A stretch of 64,000 nucleotides of DNA from CBDCLY01 sp965218715 (lineage in GTDB: Bacteria > Bacteroidota > Bacteroidia > Flavobacteriales_E > Vicingaceae). Position numbers and translations under genes: made by a program. The notes under the pieces are model-generated. The model was not told where the DNA came from and did not search any database. It saw only the letters and a list, made by a program, of their open reading frames with translations. Positions 45,835-53,742 of this stretch are shown in pieces. Where the stretch lies: assembly GCA_965218715.1 (NCBI GenBank), contig CBDCLY010000006.1, positions 62,001-126,000 on the forward strand. The letters are read 5' to 3'. The first letter of the stretch is position 1. Each line of letters starts with the position of its first letter.

Positions 45835-46420
45835 AAAGTATCTTCAAATATTCATTTGTTTTTTTCTAATTGTTCCAATTGGGACTTTGTTACATGAATT
45901 TGGCCACTATTTTGTGGCCAAATTCTTTTTTAAAAGAGTTTATATCTGTTATAGTTCAGTATTCAAATTTGATTTTAATGGAAATGGGAATCAAGAATAT
46001 GCAGAATTCCTAATCTCTTTAGCTGGACCAATTTCAACTATCCTAATCAGCATAATTTTTACAATTTGGATATTTAAAAGGCCAAACCATCCTTTTAATC
46101 TCAAATCAATTGTCCTTTTAAGCTTTTCTCTTTTCATTAGCAGAGAAGTTTTGATCTCCCTTTTTGTCATTCTTAAGTTAAATGAAAGAAATACTGACGA
46201 ATTTCAAATTTTCCAATATTTAAAACTCAATCCAGAATTCTCATCTTATGTTCTTTTGTTACTTTCAATGTTATTCTGTGGGTTTATCTCCATTTATAGT
46301 GTTCCTAGAAAACAATTTTTTCCATTTATCATATTCGGAATCCTAGGCTCAATAATTGGATTTTTAGTTTGGGGCGAGCTTGGAATAGGAAAACTGTTGT
46401 TTAATATGTCTGACTGCTAA
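45827..46420 (+). CDS. Membrane protein with M50-like HEFGH motif
   Basis: About 197 residues from the ATG at 45827; a TTG six bases upstream is less likely. Five or six transmembrane helices. The first contains HEFGHY (residues 23-28 from this start), the zinc-binding HExxH of site-2-type metalloproteases. SLAGPISTI, starting near residue 64, resembles the AGPxxN segment that follows in M50 enzymes. A clear third zinc ligand in an LDG-type motif is not seen, so activity is uncertain. The gene is coupled to the lipoprotein gene upstream. Distant membrane-embedded peptidase or a non-catalytic relative are both possible. Confidence 0.65.
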   Translation: MIRKYLQIFICFFLIVPIGTLLHEFGHYFVAKFFFKRVYICYSSVFKFDFNGNGNQEYAEFLISLAGPISTILISIIFTIWIFKRPNHPFNLKSIVLLSFSLFISREVLISLFVILKLNERNTDEFQIFQYLKLNPEFSSYVLLLLSMLFCGFISIYSVPRKQFFPFIIFGILGSIIGFLVWGELGIGKLLFNMSDC

Positions 46421-46463
46421 AGACTTTGCAATTAATAAATTTAAAATCACTAATTCATTTCAC

Positions 46464-46913
46464 ATGGCTTTAAGACCCTTAAACATTAGAAAAACTTCAG
46501 AAAATGAAAAACTAGCCAAATCGCAAGAGCAGTTGATACAATTGCTGCAGTTAATTAGCCAGAGAGAAATCAATGAAGCGGCCCTTTCTACTATTAATGT
46601 CGAAATAGATCAATTGAATGCGGTTGAAGCAAATCAGCTTAATAAGCAGATTAGAAAAAGCCAACAAAAAATAATACAAGCCCTTGAAAAAGAATGCAAA
46701 ATAGTGACCATAAATCATTACCGCAATACATGGATGGTCATTGGCATTTCCATTGGGGTTGGGATCGGTACAGCCTTAGGAACCAGTCTTGAGAACATGG
46801 CTTTTGTTGGGGTAGGAATCCCAATTGGCATGGGAATAGGCCTTGGAATTGGAAGAAAAATGGATAGGAAGGCGAATGAAGAAGGCAGACAATTGGGCAT
46901 AGAATTGAAATAA
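46464..46913 (+). CDS. Coiled-coil protein with glycine-zipper membrane segment
   Basis: A 149-residue protein with no known family. Residues about 10-80 form a Gln/Leu-rich coiled coil (KSQEQLIQLLQLISQREINE). Residues about 92-134 are a glycine-zipper membrane region (IGISIGVGIGTALGTSLE and FVGVGIPIGMGIGLGIG), followed by a charged tail. Such zippers pack helices in membranes. The gene is 43 bases after the HEFGH gene on the same strand and may share its transcript. A role is unknown. Confidence 0.7.
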   Translation: MALRPLNIRKTSENEKLAKSQEQLIQLLQLISQREINEAALSTINVEIDQLNAVEANQLNKQIRKSQQKIIQALEKECKIVTINHYRNTWMVIGISIGVGIGTALGTSLENMAFVGVGIPIGMGIGLGIGRKMDRKANEEGRQLGIELK

Positions 46914-46918
46914 TTATT

Positions 46919-47091
46919 GAAAATGGAAAAACTATTTTTAAAATCATTCTTCCTATTTATGTCATCTACCTTTTAATTGATTTTTTTTTAATCAAGAATG
47001 GAGTTTTATTCAATCTTTCATTATTGCTTTATTGTTTGCGCTATCATATAGCCTATTAATGAGGAAAAAAAATCTAATAAAGGAAACGTAA
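46919..47091 (+). pseudogene. Small membrane-protein gene with a frameshift at a T9 tract
   Basis: Two overlapping frames make one sensible small membrane protein if one base is gained or lost in the T9 tract at 46981-46989. Before the tract, one frame reads KTIFKIILPIYVIYLLIDFF. After it, another frame reads NQEWSFIQSFIIALLFALSY followed by SLLMRKKNLIKET and TAA at 47089-47091. No ATG is found in the first frame, so the true N-terminus is unclear and may overlap the gene before it. Decayed gene, slippage-regulated gene or sequencing error all fit. The call is tentative. Confidence 0.45.
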
Positions 47092-47115
47092 CTAATTTTT
47101 CACTTATTAAACATT

Positions 47116-47148
47116 AAGCGGTTCAAGAATGCCTTGAACCGCTTTTTT
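47116..47148 (+). terminator. Rho-independent terminator
   Basis: A 12-bp stem AAGCGGTTCAAG / CTTGAACCGCTT with a 5-base loop, followed by T6. It ends the plus-strand unit that contains the glycine-zipper gene and isolates the hipBA operon downstream. Confidence 0.88.
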
Positions 47149-47271
47149 GTTTGGTTGCCTAAATCGGCAATGCAGTCTCCATAATCGCAGTAAGTATCAC
47201 TTTAGATCAACTTAATAATAATTGAATGAAATACAACTCACTAAATGAACTTTTTGAACATTGTGAATTAT

Positions 47272-47285
47272 TTATCATGCAATAA
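47272..47285. promoter_or_regulatory. Candidate HipB operator, copy 1
   Basis: TTATCATGCAATAA: arms TTAT/ATAA around a CATGCA centre. It shares ATCATGCA with the copy at 47319-47333; the two flank the -7 box of hipBA. HipB-type repressors bind paired inverted repeats upstream of their own operon. Confidence 0.45.
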
Positions 47286-47305
47286 CAGGAATAAAAATAA
47301 TTTCA

Positions 47306-47313
47306 TAAATTTG
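47306..47313 (+). promoter_or_regulatory. -7 box of the hipBA promoter
   Basis: TAAATTTG, an exact TAnnTTTG match, 38 bases before the hipB ATG. It sits between the two operator-like repeats, so repressor bound at either would block it. Confidence 0.5.
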
Positions 47314-47318
47314 AATGG

Positions 47319-47333
47319 TTAATCATGCATTAA
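47319..47333. promoter_or_regulatory. Candidate HipB operator, copy 2
   Basis: TTAATCATGCATTAA: arms TTAAT/ATTAA around CATGC. It matches copy 1 at 11 of 13 aligned bases. It lies just downstream of the -7 box. Confidence 0.5.
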
Positions 47334-47351
47334 TATATAAATTTCACACTT

Positions 47352-47699
47352 ATGAATGATATTTCATCCAATAACTGGTCTTCTAGAAGCGACAAAAGTC
47401 TAGTTGAAAGCATCGGCCAATACATTCAGTCCAATAGACTAAATCAAAACAGGTCGCAAAGTGAAGTAGCTAAAGCCGCCGGAATTAGTCGTTCTACGCT
47501 TAGCTTATTGGAGCGAGGCGAAAATGTTTCACTCAATAGCTTAATTCAATTGCTTAGGGTACTGGGCTTATTAAACACCTTAGAAGTCTTTCAAATTAAA
47601 AATGAAATTAGTCCAGTTGAATATGCTAAGCTGCAAAAAAACAAAAGAAAGAGAGCAAGAAATTCTGGAAGCATTCAAGAAGATGACTTAGGATGGTAG
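47352..47699 (+). CDS. hipB: HipB-like antitoxin, XRE helix-turn-helix
   Basis: A 115-residue DNA-binding protein. The HTH of the XRE type spans about residues 34-62 (SQSEVAKAAGISRSTLSLLE), followed by RGENVSLNSLIQLLRVLGLL. The C-terminal tail is basic then acidic (KRKRARNSGSIQEDDLGW), as in antitoxins that contact their toxin. It is followed by hipA with a 7-base overlap, the normal HipBA order. It should repress its own operon through the CATGC repeats upstream. Confidence 0.88.
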   Translation: MNDISSNNWSSRSDKSLVESIGQYIQSNRLNQNRSQSEVAKAAGISRSTLSLLERGENVSLNSLIQLLRVLGLLNTLEVFQIKNEISPVEYAKLQKNKRKRARNSGSIQEDDLGW

Positions 47700-49006
47700 A
47701 TGTAGCTGAGGTTAAAATATGGGGACAAGAAGTTGGTGCCGTCCGTTGGGATGAAAACCAGCAATTGGCTAGCTTTCAATACGCCAAGAAATTTCTCGAA
47801 TCCAATAAGGAATTATCTCCTATAAAAATGCCATTAAGCGGTGGTGCACGAATTTACAGCTTCCCAGAATTAAGGAAGGGTAAAGATGATGCCATAGCAA
47901 CCTTTAAAGGTTTACCTGGCTTATTGGCAGATGCACTGCCAGATAAATATGGAAATCAATTGATGAACATCTGGTTAGCGCAAGAAGGCCGAGCACCTGA
48001 TAGCATGAACCCTGTTGAACAATTGTGCTTTATCGGAAAAAGAGGTATGGGTGCTTTAGAATTTGAACCTTATCAAATAAAACCAAGCACACACTCCTTT
48101 TCGATAGAGTTAGGAAACTTGGTTGCAATTGCTCAAAAAATGCTAAACAGTAGAAAATCCTTCACTAGCAATGTGCAAGAAGATGAGCAAAAAGCAATGA
48201 AAGAAATATTAAGCATTGGAACCTCAGCAGGTGGAGCAAGACCAAAAGCAGTAATTGCATACCATCCAAAAACAGGCGAGGTTCGTTCTGGACAAACCAA
48301 GGTTCCAAGAGGATTCGAACATTGGATTCTAAAACTAGATGGTGTAAGTGATGTCCAATTGGGAACCAGTCATGGATTTGGAAGAGTAGAATATGCCTAT
48401 TACCTGATGGCAAAAGATTGTGGAATTAATATGATGGAAAGTCGGTTACTAGAAGAAGGGGAAAGGGCTCATTTCATGACCAAAAGATTCGACCGTGAAG
48501 GAAACAATACCAAACACCATGTTCAAACCTTTTGTGGAATACAACATTTTGACTACAACAATTTGCAAGCCTACAGCTATGAACAATTGTTTCAAACCAT
48601 GCGGATGTTGAGACTTAGTTATCCTGATGCAGAGGAACAATTTAAACGCATGGTATTTAATGTGATAGCTACAAATTATGACGATCACACCAAAAATTTC
48701 TCTTTCCTATTAAAAGAAAATGGCAAATGGGAACTCTCTCCCGCTTATGACCTTTGCTACTCCTTCGACCCTAAAAATGTTTGGGTAAGTCAACACACAT
48801 TAAGCATTAATGGGAAACACCTTAACATTACCCAAGAAGATTTATTGAAAATTGCCAAGGACAATGGAATCAAAAAGGGAAAACATATCATTGATCAGAT
48901 CAAAAATGTAGTTTGTGATTGGGAAAAGTATGCCCGAATAAGCAATGTAAACATTGAACTAATGGAAGGAATTTCAAAAACCTTAATTGCACCAAACTTT
49001 ATTTAA
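47693..49006 (+). CDS. hipA: HipA-family serine/threonine kinase toxin
   Basis: A 437-residue HipA-type protein kinase. The N-terminal couple_hipA region contains GLLADALPDKYGN near residues 76-88. The glycine-rich phosphate loop is SIGTSAGGARPKAVIA (about 174-189). The catalytic loop is NYDDHTKNF with D331 and N335, and the metal-binding Asp is D353 in LSPAYDL. All kinase residues appear intact. E. coli HipA phosphorylates GltX and drives growth arrest; the target here is unknown. The pair with HipB forms a type II toxin-antitoxin module. Confidence 0.92.
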   Translation: MVDVAEVKIWGQEVGAVRWDENQQLASFQYAKKFLESNKELSPIKMPLSGGARIYSFPELRKGKDDAIATFKGLPGLLADALPDKYGNQLMNIWLAQEGRAPDSMNPVEQLCFIGKRGMGALEFEPYQIKPSTHSFSIELGNLVAIAQKMLNSRKSFTSNVQEDEQKAMKEILSIGTSAGGARPKAVIAYHPKTGEVRSGQTKVPRGFEHWILKLDGVSDVQLGTSHGFGRVEYAYYLMAKDCGINMMESRLLEEGERAHFMTKRFDREGNNTKHHVQTFCGIQHFDYNNLQAYSYEQLFQTMRMLRLSYPDAEEQFKRMVFNVIATNYDDHTKNFSFLLKENGKWELSPAYDLCYSFDPKNVWVSQHTLSINGKHLNITQEDLLKIAKDNGIKKGKHIIDQIKNVVCDWEKYARISNVNIELMEGISKTLIAPNFI

Positions 49007-49034
49007 GTTATTTTTAAGCAAAAAGTGATTTACC

Positions 49035-49226
49035 ATGAATAAAAAGACCCTATTTCTTGTTGCCGCAATTGCTGCGACACTTGTTTTTATTGGACACATG
49101 ACTGAGTCTGAACCTAAAGAATTCTTTGGCCTTACTGTAAGTATTTGGTTTTATAGGATTGCTTGGCTAATCGCGGCAATTTCCTTTTTTCTCAATTACA
49201 ATAAATTGAAAAATGAAAAAAATTGA
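49035..49226 (+). CDS. Small two-helix membrane protein
   Basis: A 63-residue protein with helices near residues 4-20 (LFLVAAIAATLVFIGHM) and 36-55 (IWFYRIAWLIAAISFFLNY), and a short polar loop between. No family recognised. It starts with ATG 28 bases after hipA and ends 34 bases before the ATG preferred for the PD40 gene. It could be part of the toxin-antitoxin transcript or of the next gene. Confidence 0.55.
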   Translation: MNKKTLFLVAAIAATLVFIGHMTESEPKEFFGLTVSIWFYRIAWLIAAISFFLNYNKLKNEKN

Positions 49227-49260
49227 ATCCATCGATTTAAAAAATTCTAAGCTTAACAAA

Positions 49261-50265
49261 ATGAATTCTTACAAAACAATAAAACGCCTGTGTCTTTTAT
49301 TTATAATTATTGGAATGATAGGCACAGCATGTAATCAGCCTAAAAACTATAACATCGAATCTGAATCGAAAGAAAGTACAGCACTAAAAGACCCATTTTT
49401 TGGTCTACAACCCGAAGCAACAGCCCAGATCTTAGGTCCTGAAATAATTTCTACAAGTATGGTAGAATACAATGGAACTTTTAGTCCCGATGGAAAACAT
49501 TTCATTTACACTGCTGAGGTCAATAACAAAGGACATCTAGTTAGCATGAAAATGAAAGAGAATGGAACTTGGGCTGAACCTGAAATCGCCGAATTTTCAG
49601 GCTTACATTCGGAATACGACCCACTTTTTTCGCCAAATGGCAATCAGTTACTCTTTAGTTCTGAAAGATCTATTGATGAAGAATCTGAACCTGGCTTAAC
49701 CAACATTTGGTTACAAAACAAGACTGAATCTGGTTGGTCTTCCCCAAGTCCAGTCAACCTTACTGGAAATGGTGACTTTTACAGCTCCATGACTAACGAT
49801 GGGATCATCTATTTCAATGTTTGGAACAAAGGAAAAATTTATAGAGCTCTTCCAACTGACACTGGCTATATTGTTGAGAAATTACCCAAGATCATTAATA
49901 GCAGAAGTGATGTTGGAGATCCCTTCATTGCTCCAGATGAGAGCTACTTAATTTTTAGAGCTTATTACAATGAAGGATTCGGAAGGGGCGATTTATACAT
50001 TAGCTTTAGATTTAACAATACTTGGACTAATCCGGAAAATTTGGGTGAACCCATAAACTCAAATGCGCATGAAATTTGTCCAACTGTTAGCTCCGATGGA
50101 AAAATATTTCTTTTCTCTAGCAACCGGATGATTAAGAATTATCCCAATTCTGATTTGAATCAATTGAAGAAAAAACAATTGTCCTATGACAATGGAAATT
50201 CAAACATTTTTTATATTTCAACAGATTTCATCGAAAAACTGAAAGCGAAACATCTATTGAATTAA
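49261..50265 (+). CDS. PD40/WD40-like propeller lipoprotein
   Basis: About 334 residues when started at ATG 49261, which places a good lipoprotein signal at the N-terminus (LFIIIGMIGTAC, C24). A longer frame from 49213 would bury the signal behind 16 polar residues. TolB-type PD40 repeats follow: YNGTFSPDGKHFIYTAE, YDPLFSPNGNQLLFSSE, DPFIAPDESYLIFRAYYNE and CPTVSSDGKIFLFSSNR. Propellers of this kind bind proteins or sense ligands in the periplasm. No partner is apparent next to it. Confidence 0.8.
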   Translation: MNSYKTIKRLCLLFIIIGMIGTACNQPKNYNIESESKESTALKDPFFGLQPEATAQILGPEIISTSMVEYNGTFSPDGKHFIYTAEVNNKGHLVSMKMKENGTWAEPEIAEFSGLHSEYDPLFSPNGNQLLFSSERSIDEESEPGLTNIWLQNKTESGWSSPSPVNLTGNGDFYSSMTNDGIIYFNVWNKGKIYRALPTDTGYIVEKLPKIINSRSDVGDPFIAPDESYLIFRAYYNEGFGRGDLYISFRFNNTWTNPENLGEPINSNAHEICPTVSSDGKIFLFSSNRMIKNYPNSDLNQLKKKQLSYDNGNSNIFYISTDFIEKLKAKHLLN

Positions 50266-50407
50266 ATGATTAAAATGATATAATGTTTGAGCTATATTAA
50301 ATTTCCAGATTGATCTGACAATTTGGTTCATTGAAACTCAACAAAATGCATAATTTAGTAGATTATTAAAGGGAATAATTAAGCAACAAAAAAACTAATA
50401 ACAAAGC

Positions 50408-50851
50408 ATGTCTAAATCTCAAGAGACTTACAACAAAAAAGAAAAAGAAAAGAAACGTTTAAAGAAACGTCAAGAAAAAATGCTAAAGCGTGAAGAACGA
50501 AAAGCGAATGCATCTTCTTCCTTTGATGACATGATTGCTTATGTAGATGAAAATGGAAATCTAACCGACACACCGCCAGATTTAACGAAGAAAAAAGTAA
50601 TATCTGCAGAGTCAATTGAATTGGGAGTTCCTAAGCGAGAAGAAGAAGACTTAAGTGCTAAAGTTGGTAAGATTGAATTTTTCAATGATGCCAAAGGATT
50701 CGGGTTTATTAAAGAAAATGAAACGAACGAAAAGTATTTTGTGCATGTGAATGGCTTGTTAGAAGAAGTAGCAGAAAACGATAAAGTTAGTTTCGACCTT
50801 GAACAAGGCATGAAAGGCTTAAATGCTGTTCGAGTCAAGAAAATAAAATAA
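50408..50851 (+). CDS. Cold-shock-domain protein with basic N-terminal extension
   Basis: A 147-residue protein. Residues 1-35 are a Lys/Arg/Glu-rich helix (KKEKEKKRLKKRQEKMLKRE). A linker follows to a C-terminal cold-shock domain (about 84-147) with RNP1 KGFGFI and RNP2 KYFVHV. CSD proteins bind single-stranded RNA or DNA and melt RNA structure. Flavobacterial extended Csp proteins of this layout are common. It has 142 bases of upstream sequence and its own terminator, so it is probably monocistronic. Confidence 0.9.
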   Translation: MSKSQETYNKKEKEKKRLKKRQEKMLKREERKANASSSFDDMIAYVDENGNLTDTPPDLTKKKVISAESIELGVPKREEEDLSAKVGKIEFFNDAKGFGFIKENETNEKYFVHVNGLLEEVAENDKVSFDLEQGMKGLNAVRVKKIK

Positions 50852-50867
50852 ATCAGTAATGATTTTT

Positions 50868-50898
50868 AAAAATGCATTCTAAATGGAATGCATTTTTT
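50868..50898 (+). terminator. Rho-independent terminator of the CSD gene
   Basis: A 12-bp stem AAAAATGCATTC / GAATGCATTTTT with a 6-base loop, followed by T run. It begins 16 bases after the stop at 50851 and precedes the acyltransferase ATG at 50921. Confidence 0.85.
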
Positions 50899-50920
50899 GT
50901 TTCTAGAAACTAATGACTCA

Positions 50921-51991
50921 ATGAAAATAAATCTTTTCAAAAACTTAAATAGGGTTTTGTCTGCAAAAGACCGAATCTCAAGTGTAGACATTTGGAGAGG
51001 AATTGCAATATTATCCGTTGTACTTTTTCATTTTGATAAAACACTACCATATGGGTCCTTAGGTGTTGATTTATTCTTTGTTATTTCAGGTTTATTGGTT
51101 GGTGGTCTACTTACTAAACCATTTTTAAAAGGAGAATCAATCAACTTTTTCAATTTTTTCCTTCGACGAGGTTTCAAAATTTGGCCTTCTTATTATTCAT
51201 TTTTAATCATTGGAACCCTCCTTGCCACACTTTGTTACAATGCTGAAAATGCTAATCAAATTATTCCTTTTTCTGATTTCAAACGATATCTATTGTTTTA
51301 CCAGAATTACACGGGAAAGCCCTTTCATATTAGTTTCGACCACATTTGGTCGCTTTGTGTTGAGGAACACTTCTACATTCTATTGCCCTTATTATTGATT
51401 TGCCTTCAATTGTTAAAAGCAAAATGGAAATTGCTTTTTTCCTCCCTCATTCTTGTCATCATTTTAGGTTTTGTATTTAAAGTCCTTGTCTTATACTTTA
51501 CGAATGGAAAAGACACTTATTCTGCAACTCACAATAGGATAGACGCACTTGCCTGGGGTGTACTTTTGAACCTAATAATTATTCAATTTGGCACAAGAAT
51601 TAAATCATTCAAGTGGCTACAACTGTTTACCTTATTAGGCATAGTTGGACTATTTCTAACGCTTTACATTGACAGCCAAACTGCTTCCATTTTTTACCAT
51701 AAGGTGCTATTACATACACTTGTGCCTATCTTTTGTTTTTTCTTAATCCTAGGAACTTATTATACAGATTTCTCTCGATTAAAAGTAATAAGAATAATGG
51801 GGTACTATAGCTACAATTGGTATTTATGGCACCCGGTATTTGTAGTAATAATTGCACAGCAATTGGGTACAGGTTGGCTTGGATTAATCAGCTATCTTTT
51901 TATTAGCTTCTTTGCTGGAATATTTTTCACTTTGCTGATAGAAGAACCTGCACTTAAACTTCGACGGAATTATTTATCAAAAAAAGCTTAA
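50921..51991 (+). CDS. Acyltransferase family 3 membrane protein (OafA/YrhL-like)
   Basis: About 356 residues from ATG 50921; an upstream ATG at 50888 lies inside the CSD terminator. About ten transmembrane helices. The core motif is RISSVDIWRGIAILSVVLFH, with the conserved His in LFH, then GVDLFFVISG and FLRRGFKIWPSYYSFL, all typical of AT3 O-acyltransferases that move acetyl or related groups onto surface glycans. WSLCVEEHFYILLPLLLICL is a further family landmark. It may O-acylate a glycan made elsewhere. Its substrate is unknown. Confidence 0.9.
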   Translation: MKINLFKNLNRVLSAKDRISSVDIWRGIAILSVVLFHFDKTLPYGSLGVDLFFVISGLLVGGLLTKPFLKGESINFFNFFLRRGFKIWPSYYSFLIIGTLLATLCYNAENANQIIPFSDFKRYLLFYQNYTGKPFHISFDHIWSLCVEEHFYILLPLLLICLQLLKAKWKLLFSSLILVIILGFVFKVLVLYFTNGKDTYSATHNRIDALAWGVLLNLIIIQFGTRIKSFKWLQLFTLLGIVGLFLTLYIDSQTASIFYHKVLLHTLVPIFCFFLILGTYYTDFSRLKVIRIMGYYSYNWYLWHPVFVVIIAQQLGTGWLGLISYLFISFFAGIFFTLLIEEPALKLRRNYLSKKA

Positions 51992-52007
51992 TCAATTGAT
52001 AAACTGA

Positions 52008-52418
52008 ATGCCATTAGTAACCATTTCAACATATGTTTTCCCACATGAATTAGCACTTGATCGAGCCAAATTAGAATCTGATGGAATTGTTTGTTTTGTT
52101 CAAGATGAGTTAACCGTTCAGGTTCATAATTTCCTCTCCAACGCAGTTGGAGGAATAAAGCTTCAGGTTTTAGAACAAGATGTTAATCGAGCAAAAGCCA
52201 TTTTGGCCGATTCAAACAACCTAATTGAAGATTATCCTGAATCGAAAATCAAATGCTCTAAATGCAGGTCTGGAAATGTTACCGGAAAAGGCCTCAATGG
52301 AAAAATATCTATGGTAATTTTGATGATCACTGGACTGCCAATTCCAATTTTTTCAAGTAAATATCATTGTTTTGATTGTGGCATTGATTTTAAGCTTAAT
52401 GAGGAAGAAATTGATTAA
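52008..52418 (+). CDS. DUF2007-type signal protein with zinc-ribbon segment
   Basis: A 136-residue protein. Residues about 1-70 match the DUF2007 putative signal-transducing domain (TYVFPHELALDRAKLESDGI and ILADSNNLI). Then IKCSKCRSGNV and YHCFDCGIDF form two CxxC pairs, likely a zinc ribbon, separated by a hydrophobic stretch (VILMITGLPIPIFSSK). Function is unknown. It follows the acyltransferase by 16 bases and could be co-transcribed. Confidence 0.75.
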   Translation: MPLVTISTYVFPHELALDRAKLESDGIVCFVQDELTVQVHNFLSNAVGGIKLQVLEQDVNRAKAILADSNNLIEDYPESKIKCSKCRSGNVTGKGLNGKISMVILMITGLPIPIFSSKYHCFDCGIDFKLNEEEID

Positions 52419-52492
52419 ATAAAGTCTAAGCTTTCTAACTAAAAACAAACAATATTTCAGTGTAAATTCGTTTAGCCTTACTAATTGTATTT

Positions 52493-53650
52493 ATGGATCG
52501 AATTCTAGCAGTTTTATTTTTTCTCAGCATTGGGTTATACTCCTGCAAAAAAGATGAGAATTCATCCAACAGACTATCGTTTGGTAAAACATACGGCACT
52601 GCCGGGGATGAAAGCGCAAAAGCCATCTGCCTAGCAAACAATCAACTATACATTCTTGCCAATTCAGACGGATTTGGGGACCCAAATGGTGACCTCTATT
52701 TATTTAGTATTGATGAAGAAGGAAATACAATTGTAAGTGAAACGTATGGGTCTGCTTTTAAAGAGGAAGCAGACGATATTCTATTCAGCTCGGATGGAAA
52801 CCTAATGCTATTAGGGAGAACGAAAAACACAACAAACAATAAAAATGATATCCTATTGATTAAATGTTCTTTGGATGGGATAATAATTTGGGAGAAACAA
52901 TTTGGCGGTGCAGAGGATGACTTTGCCAATAACATCATTGAATTGAATAATGGAAACTTCTTAATTACAGGAGCAACAACCAGTTATGGTGAAGGATCTA
53001 GCGACATTTACCTTCTTTGGATAGATGAAAATGGAAATAGCATAAAAGAAGTTTTGCATGGCGATGTTGACCAAGATGGCGGAACACAAAGCATCGAGCT
53101 TGATAACTCGGACATTATGCTTTATGGCTACACTTGGAATTATGGCGCCGTAAGTAGAGATTATTTTCTTTTAAAAATGAATGCTCAAGGGGATTCAATT
53201 TGGTCGAAAAGATTTGGTGGTGAAGACTACGAAGAATCTCAAGCCTTTTCAGAAACAAATGATGGTCATTTTATTCTTAATGGACATTCTGCAAGCACAG
53301 ATCCTATCCATGACATGTATGGGGTTAAGGTGAACCAGCAAGGCAACCTTGTTTGGGATAAGAACATGGGGGGTGCTTTGCATGATGGTGGAATGGCCTT
53401 TCTAATTAACAAACGTGGTAATTATGTGTTTGTGGCAAAAAGCATGAGCTTTGGAGGGAATCAAAACATTTTAATGATCACGACCAAACCCAACGGAATT
53501 ACCATAGATGAGTCCATTATTGGAGGGCCAGATGCAGACATGGCCAATGACATTATTGAATACAACTCTTCCTATTATTTAGTTGGCCAAAGCAACTCGT
53601 TTGGTAATGGTGACCTCGACGCTTATGTAATAAAAGTTGCCTCTAAATAA
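52493..53650 (+). CDS. Propeller lipoprotein of ~50-residue repeats
   Basis: A 385-residue lipoprotein (lipobox GLYSC, C18). Six or seven repeats of about 50 residues follow a pattern like GGxxDDxAxxIIELxxGxFLITGxTxSxGxGxxDxYLLxIDxxGN. Examples include FGGAEDDFANNIIELNNGN and FGGEDYEESQAFSETNDGH. This is a beta-propeller related to delta-60 repeat proteins. It is likely anchored at the outer membrane. A candidate -7-like box TAAATTCG lies at 52463-52470, 22 bases before the ATG. No catalytic residues are recognised. Confidence 0.8.
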   Translation: MDRILAVLFFLSIGLYSCKKDENSSNRLSFGKTYGTAGDESAKAICLANNQLYILANSDGFGDPNGDLYLFSIDEEGNTIVSETYGSAFKEEADDILFSSDGNLMLLGRTKNTTNNKNDILLIKCSLDGIIIWEKQFGGAEDDFANNIIELNNGNFLITGATTSYGEGSSDIYLLWIDENGNSIKEVLHGDVDQDGGTQSIELDNSDIMLYGYTWNYGAVSRDYFLLKMNAQGDSIWSKRFGGEDYEESQAFSETNDGHFILNGHSASTDPIHDMYGVKVNQQGNLVWDKNMGGALHDGGMAFLINKRGNYVFVAKSMSFGGNQNILMITTKPNGITIDESIIGGPDADMANDIIEYNSSYYLVGQSNSFGNGDLDAYVIKVASK

Positions 53651-53742
53651 GATCCTAAAATTAACAGGTCATTAACAAGAATTATACTGTATTAACAAAA
53701 TATGCATGATAGTTTAACTTCATTTGAGAAAAATTATTTAGC

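Larger units (their letters stand above)
47149..47351. other. Gene-free upstream region of hipBA
   Basis: About 200 AT-rich bases between the terminator and the hipB ATG. It holds a -7 box at 47306-47313 and two related CATGC-centred repeats at 47272-47285 and 47319-47333. No coding frame is evident. Confidence 0.6.

Noticed and set aside
49213..49260. Longer start of the PD40 lipoprotein
   Set aside because: Sixteen extra polar residues would precede a well-formed lipoprotein signal that starts at 49261.
50888..50920. Longer start of the acyltransferase gene
   Set aside because: The ATG at 50888 lies inside the terminator of the preceding gene; ATG 50921 gives a normal AT3 N-terminus.
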